DNA from: Adiantum capillus-veneris
Taxonomy: Eukaryota; Streptophyta; Polypodiopsida; Polypodiales; Pteridaceae
DNA: 64,000 nucleotides
Direction of reading: 5' to 3'
Assembly (NCBI GenBank): GCA_014529385.2
Contig: JABFUD020000300.1
Coordinates: 1 to 64,000 of the forward strand
Shown here: in pieces, positions 1-11,262 of the stretch
How positions within the stretch are numbered: position 1 is the first letter of the stretch
How the letters are laid out: the number at the start of each line of letters is the position of its first letter
Program-made: the position numbers and the translations under genes
Notes under the pieces: model-generated
The model's database searches: none
Told to the model about the DNA's origin: nothing
Seen by the model: only the letters and a program-made list of their open reading frames with translations

Positions 1-288
1 AAAACATATGAATTGAATTAGAGAAAAAAGAAAGTACAACCGCTAAGATAGGATAGGGGCAATATATCGTGGCCAAAAGAGAGAAGCCTGAGTAGAAAGG
101 GAGCATCAGGGAAATTAGATAACTTAAAACGACTTGAATCTCCTAAGCTCATAGAAAGACAAACACGCAATCCTCCATCTTTGCCATCTCAACTCCTTTT
201 GCAGACTCTTGATATCACAGTAAGAAACTTGAGAAGAATGAGTAACCAATTACATCATTACACCTCTGAAGCCAACATCAACGGGGAA
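1..288. other. Flank of LINE relic, no gene seen
   Basis: No reading frame of note. On the minus strand this would lie downstream of the LINE ORF2 end, so it probably holds the degraded 3' part of that element. No poly(A) tail or target-site duplication could be placed. Confidence 0.3.
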
Positions 289-800
289 AGGTGAATGAAA
301 AAAACGATATCTCCAAAAATTGCTTTGTTCCTTTCAATCCAAATCTACCAGAGAAGGGCTCCTCTCGTACAAGTCCACCACAGAGGAATATTTGTACCTG
401 CATTCACCAATTAAGATAGACCTCTAGGTTAACTTTGAATTCTCAACAAAGCATGCCACTTGGAATTCTCTTTCAAAAAGGGTGTTATATTTATAGTTGA
501 TGAACAGGTGAAACAAGTTTCCTCATGGACTTTACATGAGTGTGCAATACCATTAGATACACCAATGGCTTTAGCCTTTGATCCTATCCAGACCCCCTGG
601 TGCAAAAAGAGCCACAACAAGAAACTATGCTTAATGGAGAGAGGAAATGCCCATATACATTGACATTTGAAGCTCCATTGCTTGTCTTCCAAGCGAGTCC
701 CCTAAGATTTGCGACTAGCTGACCGTCCATTTTGCCAAGGTTCCCTTTGCATTCATAGATAGTTCTGCAGACCTTAAACAAAGAGAAGGAACAACCCCTG
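289..800 (-). pseudogene. LINE ORF2 C-terminal relic (zf-RVT region)
   Basis: On the minus strand the frame at 429-692 reads like the zinc-binding module that follows reverse transcriptase in plant LINE ORF2 proteins: a tryptophan-rich start (CQCIWAFPLSIKHSFLLWL), then a GISNGI-like turn (here GVSNGI), a C..C..HEET stretch and a second Cys pair. Further downstream, about 305-390, another minus frame contains WIERNKAIFGD, matching the W-x-ERN-x-IF motif that normally follows this module. An in-frame TAG lies just before it, and a frameshift separates the upstream part near 690. This is a dead copy; the RT core itself is not recognisable upstream. LINE origin is clear from motif order; lineage cannot be told. 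Confidence 0.6.
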
Positions 801-1225
801 AAGTAGCATTGTGAGACACTTGCATTGCCTGAATTTTGCTAAGGACTAGGTCAACACACCTTGAGAAATCTAAAATTGTTGTAAGAGCTGAGTTTTGGAG
901 AGCCAAGTCCCCTCCTTGTAAACATCCTTTCAACTCTTCAATCCTACCTTAAAACATTTATGCGCCCTTCTGGATAAGCTCCAACCATTGAGCTTTTCTT
1001 ACCAATCAAACCATATAGAGTCTTGCATCCAAAATGAACTCCAAGAACACCATTCTATCAGAGAAGTCCATTCAGCTTTTCTGTTGTTTCAAGCTTTCCA
1101 AAACTTGCACACAAGGTCAAAACCCCTAGGGGTGAAGTTAGCATTGGAAACCACCAATTCTTCAAAGGTTAGTCCATTCCTAGCCTTGTAATTCTTCAAA
1201 TGGAAACTCTGGATATTTCTTTTAA
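801..1225. other. Unassigned degraded sequence
   Basis: No recognisable domain on either strand. It may contain further upstream LINE ORF2 sequence on the minus strand, but the translated frames are short and show no RT motif. Confidence 0.2.
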
Positions 1226-1401
1226 TCAGCAATGCCTAGAAATCAAAAGAAGTGGACCCTCTCCATGAAACCCTGGGAAGTGCCATGTCCGAATCCTCCG
1301 CCCAACCTCCCTTTTATAGCCTCCTAGCCCTAGGATCCCTTCTCTACTGGGCAGCCGGCCTTCGCCAGGTCCTTGACCTCCAGGGTGCCCTTGGCCTGAC
1401 A
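1226..1401 (-). mobile_element. Probable 3' LTR fragment of a gypsy element
   Basis: Read on the minus strand, a G-rich tract at about 1402-1414 is followed by TGTCAGG, as a polypurine tract followed by an LTR start. A TATA-like CTATAAAAGGG lies about 85 bases into it (near 1310-1321). The upstream minus-strand frame ends in the acidic/GG-rich way typical of gypsy pol (EDEN then GG). The LTR is cut off near 1226, where unrelated sequence begins, so the second end is missing and no target-site duplication can be checked. Confidence 0.35.
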
Positions 1402-2136
1402 TTACCCCCCCCTTGGAGAAGCGTTTTCGTCCTCGAAAACACAAGTGGTAGTATCTTCATAAGAACACTGATGTTTACCTTATTGGCATCCCATACGCGA
1501 GCCAATTCTGCATATGATACTTGGTGCAGTGAGGAGGTTCAATGAAACCAAGAGCAACATCTTGATTTTTCACATTGTTGTCCTTTTGCAACCACGTGTA
1601 TCTAAAAGGTAACTCAATTGGCACAACTTTCCATGAAGTTGTGAGCCAAATTTCCAACTGGCATGGGTATCTTGAAAATCTCATAGCTACTTAGGGACAG
1701 AATAGGGAGTTTCCTCATGTGAGACTGTTGAACATTTTGGAACACACGGAACTACATGTTCACCCTAATGAAGGTTACATGCCAACATGCTTTGTCAGCA
1801 CACCTACTAAGTCCTTGACTTATGAAACTATTGAATCGGTATCCAACACCACCACAACAGGTGTTCAAAGCGGAAAACCTAAGCAAATTCTAGAATAGGA
1901 AGAGAATCGCCCATTTAGAATGCTTTGTGCTAACGTATGCTCTTAGCTGCCCATCCAACATGGGATGAATAGCAACAGTAATAGGGAGTTGCTTTCCCCC
2001 AACCACTTACAGACAGTCTTCCACGATTGACGATAAACTAGGACTAAACCATTGAGTATCTAGGCATATATTTGATATGGAGTGGAGATAGCCAACTAGG
2101 TTGAAAGCAAGTTGGACTGGAGTAAGCTAATAGAGC
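1402..2136 (-). pseudogene. Degraded gypsy pol 3' end (integrase/chromodomain region)
   Basis: Heavily frameshifted minus-strand sequence. Around 1990-2030 one frame carries WKTVCKWLG followed, after a frameshift, by a HPMLDGQ stretch, resembling the FW..LFKWLG..L and HPQTDGQ motifs of the gypsy integrase core. The last frame, 1402-1684, ends with VFEDEN and a GG-rich stretch directly before the putative LTR, as in gypsy pol proteins. The middle part (1475-1684, WLTTSWKVVPIELPFRYTW) is open but I cannot place it in a domain. It may belong to a different element from the RT fragment beside it. Confidence 0.35.
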
Positions 2137-2736
2137 TTAGACCATCCAACCACAGACACCAATCCTAAGCCAGTACTTGGCAAGGTGTAAACTCATAAAA
2201 TCTCCAGTAGAGATTGCACTTGCAGTGCAAAAAGATGCAGAAAGAATAAATTCTATGAATCTGCATGCACCAATTGTTTCCTTCCCAACACTGGAGCTAA
2301 CAAAGAATGTGTACTCCCAACAAGGAGGCATGAGTGTTGGTAGCTCTGACAGAATCACTTTAATATTACAAAAATACTCTTCAAGATCATCAGACCATGC
2401 AAATTCTACTTGTTGTGTCAACTTTTGCAAAGGGTGAAGTAACTTTGGGGCTAAGTGAATGAAGCGTGATATATACTTCACCTTTTGAATGAATGAGATG
2501 ACCTTCTTAAGACTCTTTGGTGATGGTAGCTCAATGAGAGCTTTTTCCTTTGCTAGATCCACCTCAATACCTTTATAGGAAACCTTGTGACCAAGCAAGA
2601 TCACTTCATCCTCACCTATGTGGCACTTGTCGGGGTTGAGTTGACCTCCCATGTCGTAAAGTTTTTTAAAACCTTCTTCGACCTTTTGTAGATGCAATGA
2701 TTTTGGGCTATAAATGCAAAAATCATCAATGAACAC
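2137..2736 (-). pseudogene. Ty3/gypsy reverse transcriptase palm/thumb and RNase H start
   Basis: The frame opens at the RT active site FIDDFCIYSP (F-x-DD variant of YxDD), then LNPDKCHIGEDEVILLGH, matching the gypsy 'L.KC.F....V.FLGH' block, and PSPKSLKKVISFIQKVKYISRFI, the thumb. A degraded RNase H start follows (FAWSDDLEEYF). The fingers and most of the palm are absent: immediately upstream the sequence is gag, so a deletion joins gag to mid-RT. It resembles the RT at 59921-60685 in the same window (LNPKKCHLAQ, FLGHMIS), which argues for the Tat-like group. After about residue 155 the frame no longer matches RNase H. Confidence 0.75.
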
Positions 2737-2741
2737 CCTGA

Positions 2742-3428
2742 TTGACTTTCCAAAGAATGCTTGATGTTGATTCTTGTGACTTACCTTTGGGTCTAAGATC
2801 TTCTATTGGAACCTCCCCCCCTTTAGCACTTGAGTTTCCTATATTTCTCAACAGCCCTAGTTCCAGCTGCATCAAAGGTAGCAGGTGCACCGGCCTCAAC
2901 TTTTACCTTAAGGTCAGAAAAGAGTCCGGATATGAACCTCTCCTTCTTTAGAAATTATGCATCATCACCACGGTTAGCAACATTTCGTATCCATAGAGTC
3001 CAAAGACGTAGAAACTCTTGCTTGTACAAGTAGTAGTCATCTAAATCTTTTTGCTTATGAGAAACAATGTCTTGCCATAGTTTTTGAGTGTTTTGGGGAT
3101 CAAAGAAGTATTTCTTGAAACGATTCAAAACTTCTGTGTAATTCCCCTTAACTTCCTTAGGCAAAGAATCAAACCAAGTGCTAGCATCTTTCCTAAGGAC
3201 CACCTCAAACATTTCTACACGTTCTTGATCAGTTACTATCCTGTTGATACGGCAAGACATCTTGAAATTCGTTAAAAATAATTCTGCATCCTCTCCAGGC
3301 TCTCCAAAGAAAAGAGGATATCCAGACATTTGGCGTTGGCTCTGCATTGAATTGATTTCAAAGTGACGCACGTTTTTTGTTTTTTCTTTCTTTAAAAGAT
3401 TTACACAATAATATTTTCTAAATTGCAA
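2742..3428 (-). pseudogene. Gypsy gag (retrotransposon gag domain)
   Basis: Gag, the capsid precursor that packages element RNA. The frame 2955-3428 has the family layout: SGYPLFFGEPGEDAELFLTNF at the start (cf. FxGxxxDAxxFL), then CRIN..VTDQERVEMFEVVL, a DASTWFDSLP block and KRFKKYF..PQNTQKLWQDI, DDYYLYKQEFLRLW. A stop lies near 2955, after which KERFISGLFSDLKVKVE continues the gag fold to about 2790. No CCHC knuckle is left, because the sequence jumps to RT at about 2740. Upstream lie a leader, a primer site and the L-family LTR, giving a consistent minus-strand order. Confidence 0.75.
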
Positions 3429-3434
3429 TCTATT

Positions 3435-3870
3435 CTACAACAAAATAAAAATATTCACATCAAATTTCCTATGATAATTAATAAGAGGTAGGATGACAGG
3501 GTTTGGTGATGCGAGAATTTCTCCTACTCTTTGTGCACCAAACATGAACACCATACGTTGTTGAAAATGGATTTTTCTACTAATTGCAATGTTTACTCTA
3601 ATGTGTGGAGTGAAATGAAAGGTGAAAACCTCTATTCCTGGGCCATTATCCATGGTCTATGCATTCTCTAATTCTTAAAACAAAACAAAAATTTAGACGT
3701 CCAGACTAAGGTCGTACCTAATGAGAGGCAAAATAAAAGGATTTACTGAAGCGTTTATCTCGGCCAACCTAAGAGGACCTAAAATTCTACGAATTACACG
3801 TTGAAATTGCAACTTAGTACTAACAATTATGTGTACCTTTTGCCTTGCAATGGGAATAAAGGGATCATAC
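3435..3870 (-). repeat. Diverged direct duplication in the element leader
   Basis: Two segments about 240 bp apart (about 3435-3600 and 3680-3850) align on the minus strand. Both translate to a similar string: one has GEILASPNPVILPLINY then DVNIFILL, the other AEINASVNPFILPLIRY then LDV. They lie between the primer site and gag. The copies are well diverged, so the duplication is old. Whether it was coding is unknown. Confidence 0.5.
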
Positions 3871-3940
3871 AAATTCTCGTGATTCATGCAAACTTCTTGA
3901 CTATGATAAAGGTTGATCCTACACAAAAGGACACAAGCCG

Positions 3941-3958
3941 TCCTCAGTGGGGGCACCA
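3941..3958 (-). other. Putative primer-binding site
   Basis: The minus strand reads TGGTGCCCCCACTGAGGA five bases downstream of the LTR end (CCGCCTCA). The same type of sequence follows the 5' LTRs at 36754 and 62935 in this window. It resembles the TGGCGCC-type sites of Tat/Athila elements with the CpG changed to TG. I do not assign a tRNA. Confidence 0.55.
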
Positions 3959-3962
3959 AAAT

Positions 3963-6096
3963 TGAGGCGGGGTCTGGGGCGGGCAACAAGAGAGGCGACC
4001 TCTATACACCCCCCAAGGCTCCCGTGCTGCTCAATTGGGGCTGGGGCAACCACAAACACAACAAAACAACAAACCCACAGCCAAAACCCAACTTCACAAG
4101 GGGCACCACCTAGTTTAAAAGCGAACTAGGAAGCAAAAAAGAGGAGAATTGTTAGAGCAACCCAAAATCAAGTAAGGACTTTACACTAACCCTAACACCA
4201 ATGGAACACTCTCACGCACTAAAACACAAGAGAGAGAGAGAGAAGGATGGTGTACAACTTAGCTTCAACCTTGTGATTTGGTCAAGAAGTCACCTAGAGC
4301 TTGCGGATTCAAGTGACAAGATTTGGTTATAGCATCACTATCACACTGTCTTAGGGTTATGAGAGCCCTCTCACCATCCACCCTTTTACAATGGTAGCCA
4401 ACCAAAAATAGCCAATGAATCACAAGGACAAGCAACAAAACAACAACCTTCAATGAAACAAGTCACCTTATGAAGCTTAATAAGTTTGTCAAGCCAAATT
4501 CGAGGAGAAGCGTGAGCCTTTGGACATGAAATTTCACCCAAAACTACCAATTCATTGATGTTGGGGTAGATACAACAATGGTAGAAGGAATATCTTCTAT
4601 TCGCACTCACTAAACTAGCTCAAGCTTTTCTATGCACCAAAGTGATGGTGTATAGAAAGCTTTCTCTCTCCTTACAACCAAGATAGAACTGGCATGTGCT
4701 ACGCTCAATCTAGTGTGCAATGGTGTAGAGATGCCTTTTACAAGTAGAGATGGGTTCTATTTATAGGTTTTTGGAAGCTTTGATTAGGATTAGTTCTAAT
4801 CAATTTTATTGACAAAACAAGAGATTAGAAAATATTTTTATTTTTTAAATGGGAGTGGGTCTTCCTTATCCCTTAAGCCACATGGATGTGGGCTCAAGGG
4901 GAGAATTATTGAGAGTGAGATGAGTAACTTGGAGGTGCCTACTCTAGTAGATAGTAGAGGGTGCAATTTACAAGAAGGGTTAGTTGTTAGTGATCACTAG
5001 AAAATGTTAGTGGCATATTTACAAAAGTGATGATGACTTGATTGTCGAGGAACCAAGGGTGAATGAGGTGGATGAGCTCTTGAGATTGATGAAACCTCTA
5101 AGAATTATGGACCCACCCTTATGAAAATGACCGCCAGTTCTTCTTCTTCTTCTACTTCTGCTTCTTGCACCGCCTTCACGGTTGATCTCCATGATGAAGA
5201 TGAGGATTATTGATGAAAAACCTCTGATTTGTAGAGGTTATGCAAGGATAAAGTGCTAAAAATTCATGCCTTTTAGAGGAGTCAGCATGAAATTGTAATT
5301 TGGGGGTAGTAGAGAGCGGTATGAGAGCATATATGTATGTAGAAGGCTATGGTGGTAAGAGGGGAAGGAGAGATGGTGAAGAAGGTGAGAGGGCATGGAA
5401 ATCTATACATTTGAAAGGATGATGGAGAGGGATGAGTGTGTATGTGGGTGGGAGTGTGAAAATGTGAGAGAAGAGTGAGAGGATCCTTGTGTGCATAGAG
5501 TGGGCAGACTGGGTGGCACAAAACAATTCACCAAAATTCGTGCTTTTCTCCAAAAATGTTGAAATATTTATGTAAAATAATTCAACTCACGAGCTTCATT
5601 TTTTATATTGACAGCTTTTGCTATTTTGAATGATAGAAGGGTGCCAAAATTCGCCCAAAAAGCTGTGTATTGTGGGATTGCAAAGGTGCTTATGTAGGAC
5701 CCTTTTTGGTTGAATTCTCCTTATACATCCAAAGGTGAGCCCCCCATGAGTCATGCCAGGACCTAAGGAATCCAAGTGGTTCTTGCCACATGCATGGATG
5801 ATGAATTTTGAAGAATAAAAAACAATTACACATGATAGACCTAATGCTTGGATTTTTCCTAGCCCTTGTCTTTATGAGCACATGGTGTATGGAAAAAAAT
5901 ATGTGTAAGTACCATGAAGGACTATCATGATAGGAGTATTTTAGTTTCTTTTTGGGTGAAAGAGGAAAATATGCAAGCGAGAAAATATATAGTGAAAGTG
6001 AGTGACAATGTAGAAACAAATTTTGACTCCCACGAGGATGAGGGATGAAATGCATGGGTTTATTTTGTAAAAATAAATATTATGGGGTATGTACAC
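3963..6096 (-). mobile_element. L-family LTR, copy A (5' LTR, truncated by copia)
   Basis: Homologous throughout to the solo LTRs at 27515-30174 and 15165-17752. The 3' end in element sense is CCGCCTCA at 3963, shared by all three. A TATA box (CTATAAATAGA on the minus strand) lies at about 4757-4766. It matches copy B to about 6096, where the copia LTR begins, so roughly 0.4 kb of the U3 start is missing. It is followed on the minus strand by a primer site, leader and gag, so this copy acts as a 5' LTR. Small purine-rich arrays are included. No protein-coding capacity is evident. Confidence 0.75.
4757..4766 (-). promoter_or_regulatory. TATA box of L-family LTR copy A
   Basis: Minus-strand CTATAAATAG, conserved at the same place in copies B (28354-28363) and C (16913-16920), and therefore the likely element promoter. 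Confidence 0.5.
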
Positions 6097-6324
6097 TGTT
6101 AAAGAATATGATGTTAAATAATATGTTCATTGTGCTATGGGCGGCCGGACACTGACTATAGTATGTTGTAAATATACTTTGGATAATAGTTAAAAGAGAA
6201 GAAGAGGAGAGCAGCATGTTGAATGGTTGCTGCAGGGTAACGATTGTGTGTGTGTGTCTCGATGTGTGTTGGTGTGTGTATGTAGTCTTCTTTCCTACCT
6301 TCTCCATCACCTGTGCACTCTACA
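6097..6324 (+). mobile_element. Copia 5' LTR
   Basis: TGTTAAAG... at 6097 to ...CTCTACA at 6324, 228 bp, ending three bases before a perfect TGGTATCAGA primer site. Homology of the flanking L LTR stops exactly here, which supports the left boundary. It contains a short GT-rich run near 6245. The matching 3' LTR is missing, so the target-site duplication cannot be seen. Confidence 0.7.
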
Positions 6325-6327
6325 AAG

Positions 6328-6337
6328 TGGTATCAGA
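6328..6337 (+). other. Copia primer-binding site (tRNA-iMet type)
   Basis: TGGTATCAGA, complementary to the 3' end of plant initiator tRNA-Met, three bases after the LTR end. The region 6338-7226 between it and the gag start is a leader without a recognisable domain. Confidence 0.85.
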
Positions 6338-7226
6338 TCTCAGTTTAAGGAGTTACAGTCAATACACAGATTTCCGCAGCTCTGGAAAACAGCCAAAAAG
6401 AGGTTTTTTGGTCATAACTCCCTCACACGAACTCGGAATATAGTGATCCAAGAGTCTATCTTTATGTTTTTGGGCATTCCGGACGCATTGGCATACTCAG
6501 ATTTTCCAAAATCTGCAATTTTCTGCAGCAAATAGCCAACTCACACAAGCATAAGAGATGTCCAGTTTTGCACTCGGCAGTAGATTTACAGGTTACAAGT
6601 GAAGAATTCAGCATTTACACAGGTTTTGGAGAGCGACATAGAGCTTTTGCATCATGATATTGTGTTATCGAAGATTATGTTTGGTTGTTGTGGGTCCGTT
6701 ATGGACAACCGCCTATGTAAGAAAGGTTGTGGGAAGAAGTTGAGGCGATTATATTGTCAGATTGAGTACTTTGTGGTTATGTATGGATATGCGGTTAATG
6801 TATTTTGGAAAACTGCAGCCTTTGTGAGGGTCGAGTGAGGTTTTTTGAAGCCTTTCCTTGGGAGATTTGGTACCTTGGAAAGGTGGATTAGGTACTGGAG
6901 CGAACCCCCGACTGGCCCTGCGAAAGACCTCATATGTCGTTTACGACTATGGGAAGAAGGTGGATGTATGGATATGTGGTACAGGACATCGTATGGATTG
7001 CATTTGCATACATGTCCATGTGGACATTGTTTTAGAGTATTTATGCATAGTATTGAGTCAGTCTGTGGCAAAGTGAGTCAGTGGATTTTCCCTTGGCTGT
7101 GAGAGATTTTTTGTCAGTGTTTAGGAGCACTTTGGTTGAGATTGTCACTTGAGATATTGTCCAAATACAAACGAAACTCTGCCAAAATTTTGTCAAAATC
7201 CTTTGGAAGAAATTGAGAGAGTGAAG

Positions 7227-8846
7227 ATGGCAGAAAGTTCAACTCAAGTCACACATAGTGTTGGAGAGAAGGTGACCAGAGAGAACTACAACATATGGTC
7301 TTACAGGATGGAAAACTTTATCATGGGCAAAGGTTTACGGGATTACATTACAGGTGAACAAGAGTGTCCCGAGGTTGGTTTGGAACCCAATAGAGAGAAT
7401 GTTGAAGCACATAAAACATGGCAAGCAGGAGTAGAAGCTTACAAGAAGTGGATCGAGAATTCAAGGAAAGTGATGCTTTGGATTTCACTATGCATTAGTG
7501 ACTTCTTTATACCACATGTGAAGAAGGCTCAATCTCCAAAGGAAGAGATACTAGCAAGAATGAACAGCTCCAATACAGAACCACGAAAATTTCACTTGAA
7601 GCAAAGGTTACATTGTGTATGGCGAGGAAATAGATCCATATCAGATTATGTGACAAAGATAAAGCAAATACAGGAAGATCTTGTGAGTATTAATGTTGAA
7701 GTTCCAGATGATGACTTAGTTTCAGTGACATTGAATGGTTTGGGACTGGAATACAAGTCATTGGATACATCTATATTTGTTCGAGGACACACACCTGATT
7801 TTGAAGAGTTAGTAAACCTTTGTTTGCAAGAAGAGGTGAAGTTAGGCAACTCAAGTCCTTCTACATCAAATAACAATTCTAGAGATCAGGTTTTTTACTC
7901 TAGAGGTCGTGGAAACAATAGAGGTGGAAGAGGAAACTATGGTCGTGGAAACAATGCTAGAAGAGGTCAATGGAAAAACCAACAAAGTCAAAGTTACAAT
8001 GATTATAGCCAAAGAGGTAGGGGGAGAGCCCGACCTCGTGGACGTGGAGGTGGACGATTTGTACATCCTCAAAGAGATGAATATTGTAACAGATGTGGCA
8101 TTTATGGTCACTTTGAAAGAGAATGTTACACAAGGCTAAATCAAAATTGTGATCGTGGTGGAAGAGGCCGAGGTTATGGCAAACATGGAGGAAACTTTGC
8201 TGGATACAATCCTCATGATCAAAATATATATGACAATAGATCAAGTGGACATTTATTTCCTATGAAGCATGTTGTTGGAAGCATGGTGGAGCCACATCAT
8301 ACAAATGATTGGTATTTAGATAGTGGTGCCACAAATCATATGACATATCATGGTGAATGGTTTGACAGAAAAGAGAAATTAGAAGAGGATGAGTTTGTCA
8401 CTACAGGTGATGATACTATGCATCGGATTACGCATGTTGGTTCAGTTCCATTGCTAGAAAAAGATGGGAAATACAACACATTGGGAGATGTTCTATATGT
8501 GCCTTCAATCACAAAGAATTTAGCATCAGTTGGACAAATGACAGATCACGGGTTGCAAGTCTGTTTTAATCGTTATGGCTGCTTCATAGAGGAGATTCAC
8601 AAAGGCAGACCAGGCAAGATATTGGCACGTGGAAGAAAGAAAGGTCGCTTGTTCTCATTGGAAGCTGGAGATCCATGTTTACACAGTGGTATGTATGCAA
8701 ACAAGTCAGCCACTCAAGATAATTGGGCAGAGTTATGGCATAAGAGGATTGGTCATGTCAATTTTAGAAGACTAAAGCATTTGCAATCAAATCAAATTGT
8801 ACGTGGATTACCAAAGTTTGGCAGATTGAATTTAGCATGTTTGTGA
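7227..8846 (+). pseudogene. Copia gag, protease and pre-integrase region
   Basis: I take ATG at 7227 (MAESSTQ) as the start; the frame is open from 7149. The gag part (residues about 1-225) has ENYNIWSYRMENFIMGKGL and the DUF4219/UBN2-like helices. An RG-rich linker (7900-8200) holds the knuckle CNRCGIYGHFERECY (C-x2-C-x4-H-x4-C, intact). The protease is marked by WYLDSGATNHM (D-S-G). The GAG-pre-integrase motif follows (NWAELWHKRIGHVN). The frame ends near 8834 by a frameshift; the next frame continues CEACQFGKQSRLPF. Over 500 codons remain open, so decay is moderate. An ordinary copia polyprotein start. Confidence 0.9.
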
Positions 8847-8847
8847 A

Positions 8848-9981
8848 GCTTGTCAATTTGGAAAGCAATCTCGTTTACCATTTCCAAAGAGGGGGAGAAT
8901 TAGCCAAAGTCCTTTGGAAATTGTTCATTCAGATATTTGGGGACCTTGTGATCATGCTACGCCAAATGGTTGTCGATATTTTATCACATTCACGGATGAT
9001 TACATCAGAATGACATGGGTTTACTTTCTAAAGGCAAAGTCAGAGGCATTTGAGGTATTCTTGGAGTTCAAAGTTATGGTTGAGAAAGAGAATGGTTGTC
9101 AAATTAAATGCCTACATACAAATGGAGGGGGAGAGTACATGTGACAGAGTTTTGATGATTACTTACATGAACAAGGCATAAGAAGATAGATTACTTGTAG
9201 ATACACACCACAACAAAATGGAGTTGCTGAGAGAAAGAATAGAGTCATGGCAGAGATTGCAAGAGCCATGATGAATGAGATGAATATGCCATTAACATAT
9301 TGGGCTGAAGCAGTTCATACAGCAGTACACATTATGAATCGAACACCAATAGCTGCCATTCATGAAATTTCATCTTATGAGAGACTTTATGGGATCAAGC
9401 CAACAGTTTCCTACATGAAAATTTTTGGATGTGTTTTCTATGTTCATGTGCCAAATGAAGCAAGAAATAAGATGGAGCCAAAGGTAGTGAAGTGTATATT
9501 CTTGGGCTATTGAGTTGAAAAGAAAGTTTATAAGTGCTATGATCCTACGACAAGATGTCAAGTTTATGTCAGTAGAGATGTCAGATTTTGTGAGCATGAG
9601 CCATGGTATAAACCAAAGCCAGTGATGATAGAAGATGAGTATGAAGAGCAAGAGGATGTGCGTCATGTTGTTGATAAGCCAGGACCATCAACAAGAACTA
9701 TTTCAGGACCACATATGGAAGAGGAGAGTACAGGAAGTGTCAACCCATGGAGTGGTTGTTTGCGAGATAAGAAGCAAGACGAGAAAGGCAAGAAGAAAGT
9801 GGTTGAAGAGAGTTCTGGAGATGAAATCCTCGATGAAGAGCATGGTTTACCACATTTGAGGACACTTGGCAGTAAGCATATTGAGAAATATGTACCCCCA
9901 TATGCAAGAGTTGAAGAGAAGAGTGCACCACAGTTGAGAAGATCAGAGAGGGTGCGTTATCCAGTTGATAGATCGACATAA
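8848..9981 (+). pseudogene. Copia integrase core and C-terminal linker
   Basis: Three consecutive frames give the integrase. The first catalytic Asp is in HSDIWGP (about 8926). The second should be in a TDNGGEY motif but reads TNGGGEY, so the Asp is lost. A TGA follows at about 9142. The third frame keeps the Glu in QQNGVAERKN (about 9230) and the LTYWAEAV..A..I.NRTP block; a second TGA lies at about 9511. The rest (to 9981) is the acidic, Ser-rich copia linker ending with RRSERVRYP just before RT. Three stops and the missing Asp make this integrase dead. Confidence 0.85.
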
Positions 9982-9990
9982 AACGGTTAC

Positions 9991-11262
9991 ATGCGTACAC
10001 ATTATGCATACATGGTTTCACGTGTGCAACATAAAGAGACTACATGTTTTCAAGAGGCAATTGGAAAATCAGAATGGGAGTCAGCTATGGATGATGAGAT
10101 GGGTGCTCTTGTGAAGAATGACAGTTGGGATTTGGTTCGCTTTCCAAGTGGAAGAAAGAAATTGGTTCAAAATGGGTATACAAAGTCAAGTGCAAGTCAG
10201 ATGGTAGTGTGGAAAGATACAAAGCGAGGCTTGTTGCTAAAGATTATGCACAAACAAAAGGTCTTGATTATGATGAGACATTTAGTCTAGTTGCAAAGAT
10301 GACAACAGTCAGATTGGTGATAGCAATGACAAGTATGTTCGATTGGAAGTTACGGCCAATGGATGTCGATAATGCATTCTTGAATGGTGACTTGGAAGAA
10401 GAAGTTTATATGATACAGCCATAGAAATAGTCTACTGCTGATCACTCATTGTTTTTGAAGCATGTTGATGGAGAGATCGTCGTTATTGTTATCTATGTTG
10501 ATGACTTGATTCTCACTGGAAGTCATGATGAGCAAATTTTTCATGTCAAGAAGAGTTTGTTGAGAGAATTCAACATGAAGGACCTTGGTGAGTTGAGATA
10601 TTTCTTGGGAATTGAAATTGTCGACACTTTATTAGGAATTTGGATGATACAAAGACAATACGCGCTGGATATTCTTGAGAAGTATGGAATGACAGCGTGC
10701 AAACCGGTTGATACACCTCTTGATCAAAATGTGAAGTTGTTTGATGATGGACATTACATTGAGGATGTCACTATGTATCACAAGATGGTTGGAAGCCTTA
10801 TTTACTTGACAATAACAAGGCCAGATTTGAGTTATGCAGTGGGTGTTGTGAGTCAATTCATGCAAAAGCCATGTAAAATTCATCTTGATGCAGTGAGACG
10901 GATTATGAGATATGTGAAAGACACTGTTAGTTATGGAATGTTTTATGAAAAGAATGGGAAGCTTTGTATTTATGGTTACACAGATGCAGATTGGGCAGAA
11001 GATTTTATGGATAGAAGATCTACAAGTGGTTATGCATTGTCCATTGGCAATGGTATGATAAGTTGGAGTAGAAAGAAGCAATCAACTGTAGCATTATCAA
11101 GTACAGAAGCTGAATATCGTGGAGCAACTTTGGCAGCATGTGAAGAGTCATGGTTGAGAGTACTTGTGGTAGACTTTGGTTTTGACTATCTTGATAGTGT
11201 CATTATATATTGTGACAATATTAGCAGCATCATGTTGGCAAAGAATCCTTGTTTGTGGCAAT
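9991..11262 (+). pseudogene. Copia reverse transcriptase and RNase H (3' truncated)
   Basis: RT begins with FQEAIGKSEWESAMDDEMGAL and, after a frameshift near 10160, continues SKWVYKVK, RYKARLVAKDYAQ, MDVDNAFLNGDLEEEVYM. About 45-50 codons that should hold the YGLKQAPR block are missing at about 10424-10448 (a deletion). The catalytic YVDD lies near 10496. RNase H follows with DADWAEDFMDRRSTSGY and STEAEY. The frame ends artificially at the truncation point, about 11262, just after IMLAKNP, so the RNase H tail, polypurine tract and 3' LTR are gone. The downstream sequence is a repeat of the next gypsy element. Confidence 0.9.

Noticed and set aside
1252-1545. Plus-strand frame of 97 codons
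   Set aside because: It overlaps the putative minus-strand LTR and pol end; composition is LTR-like and no motif is present.
7646-8244. Minus-strand frames of 76-95 codons across the copia gag
   Set aside because: They are antisense to the RG-rich linker and show no domain.
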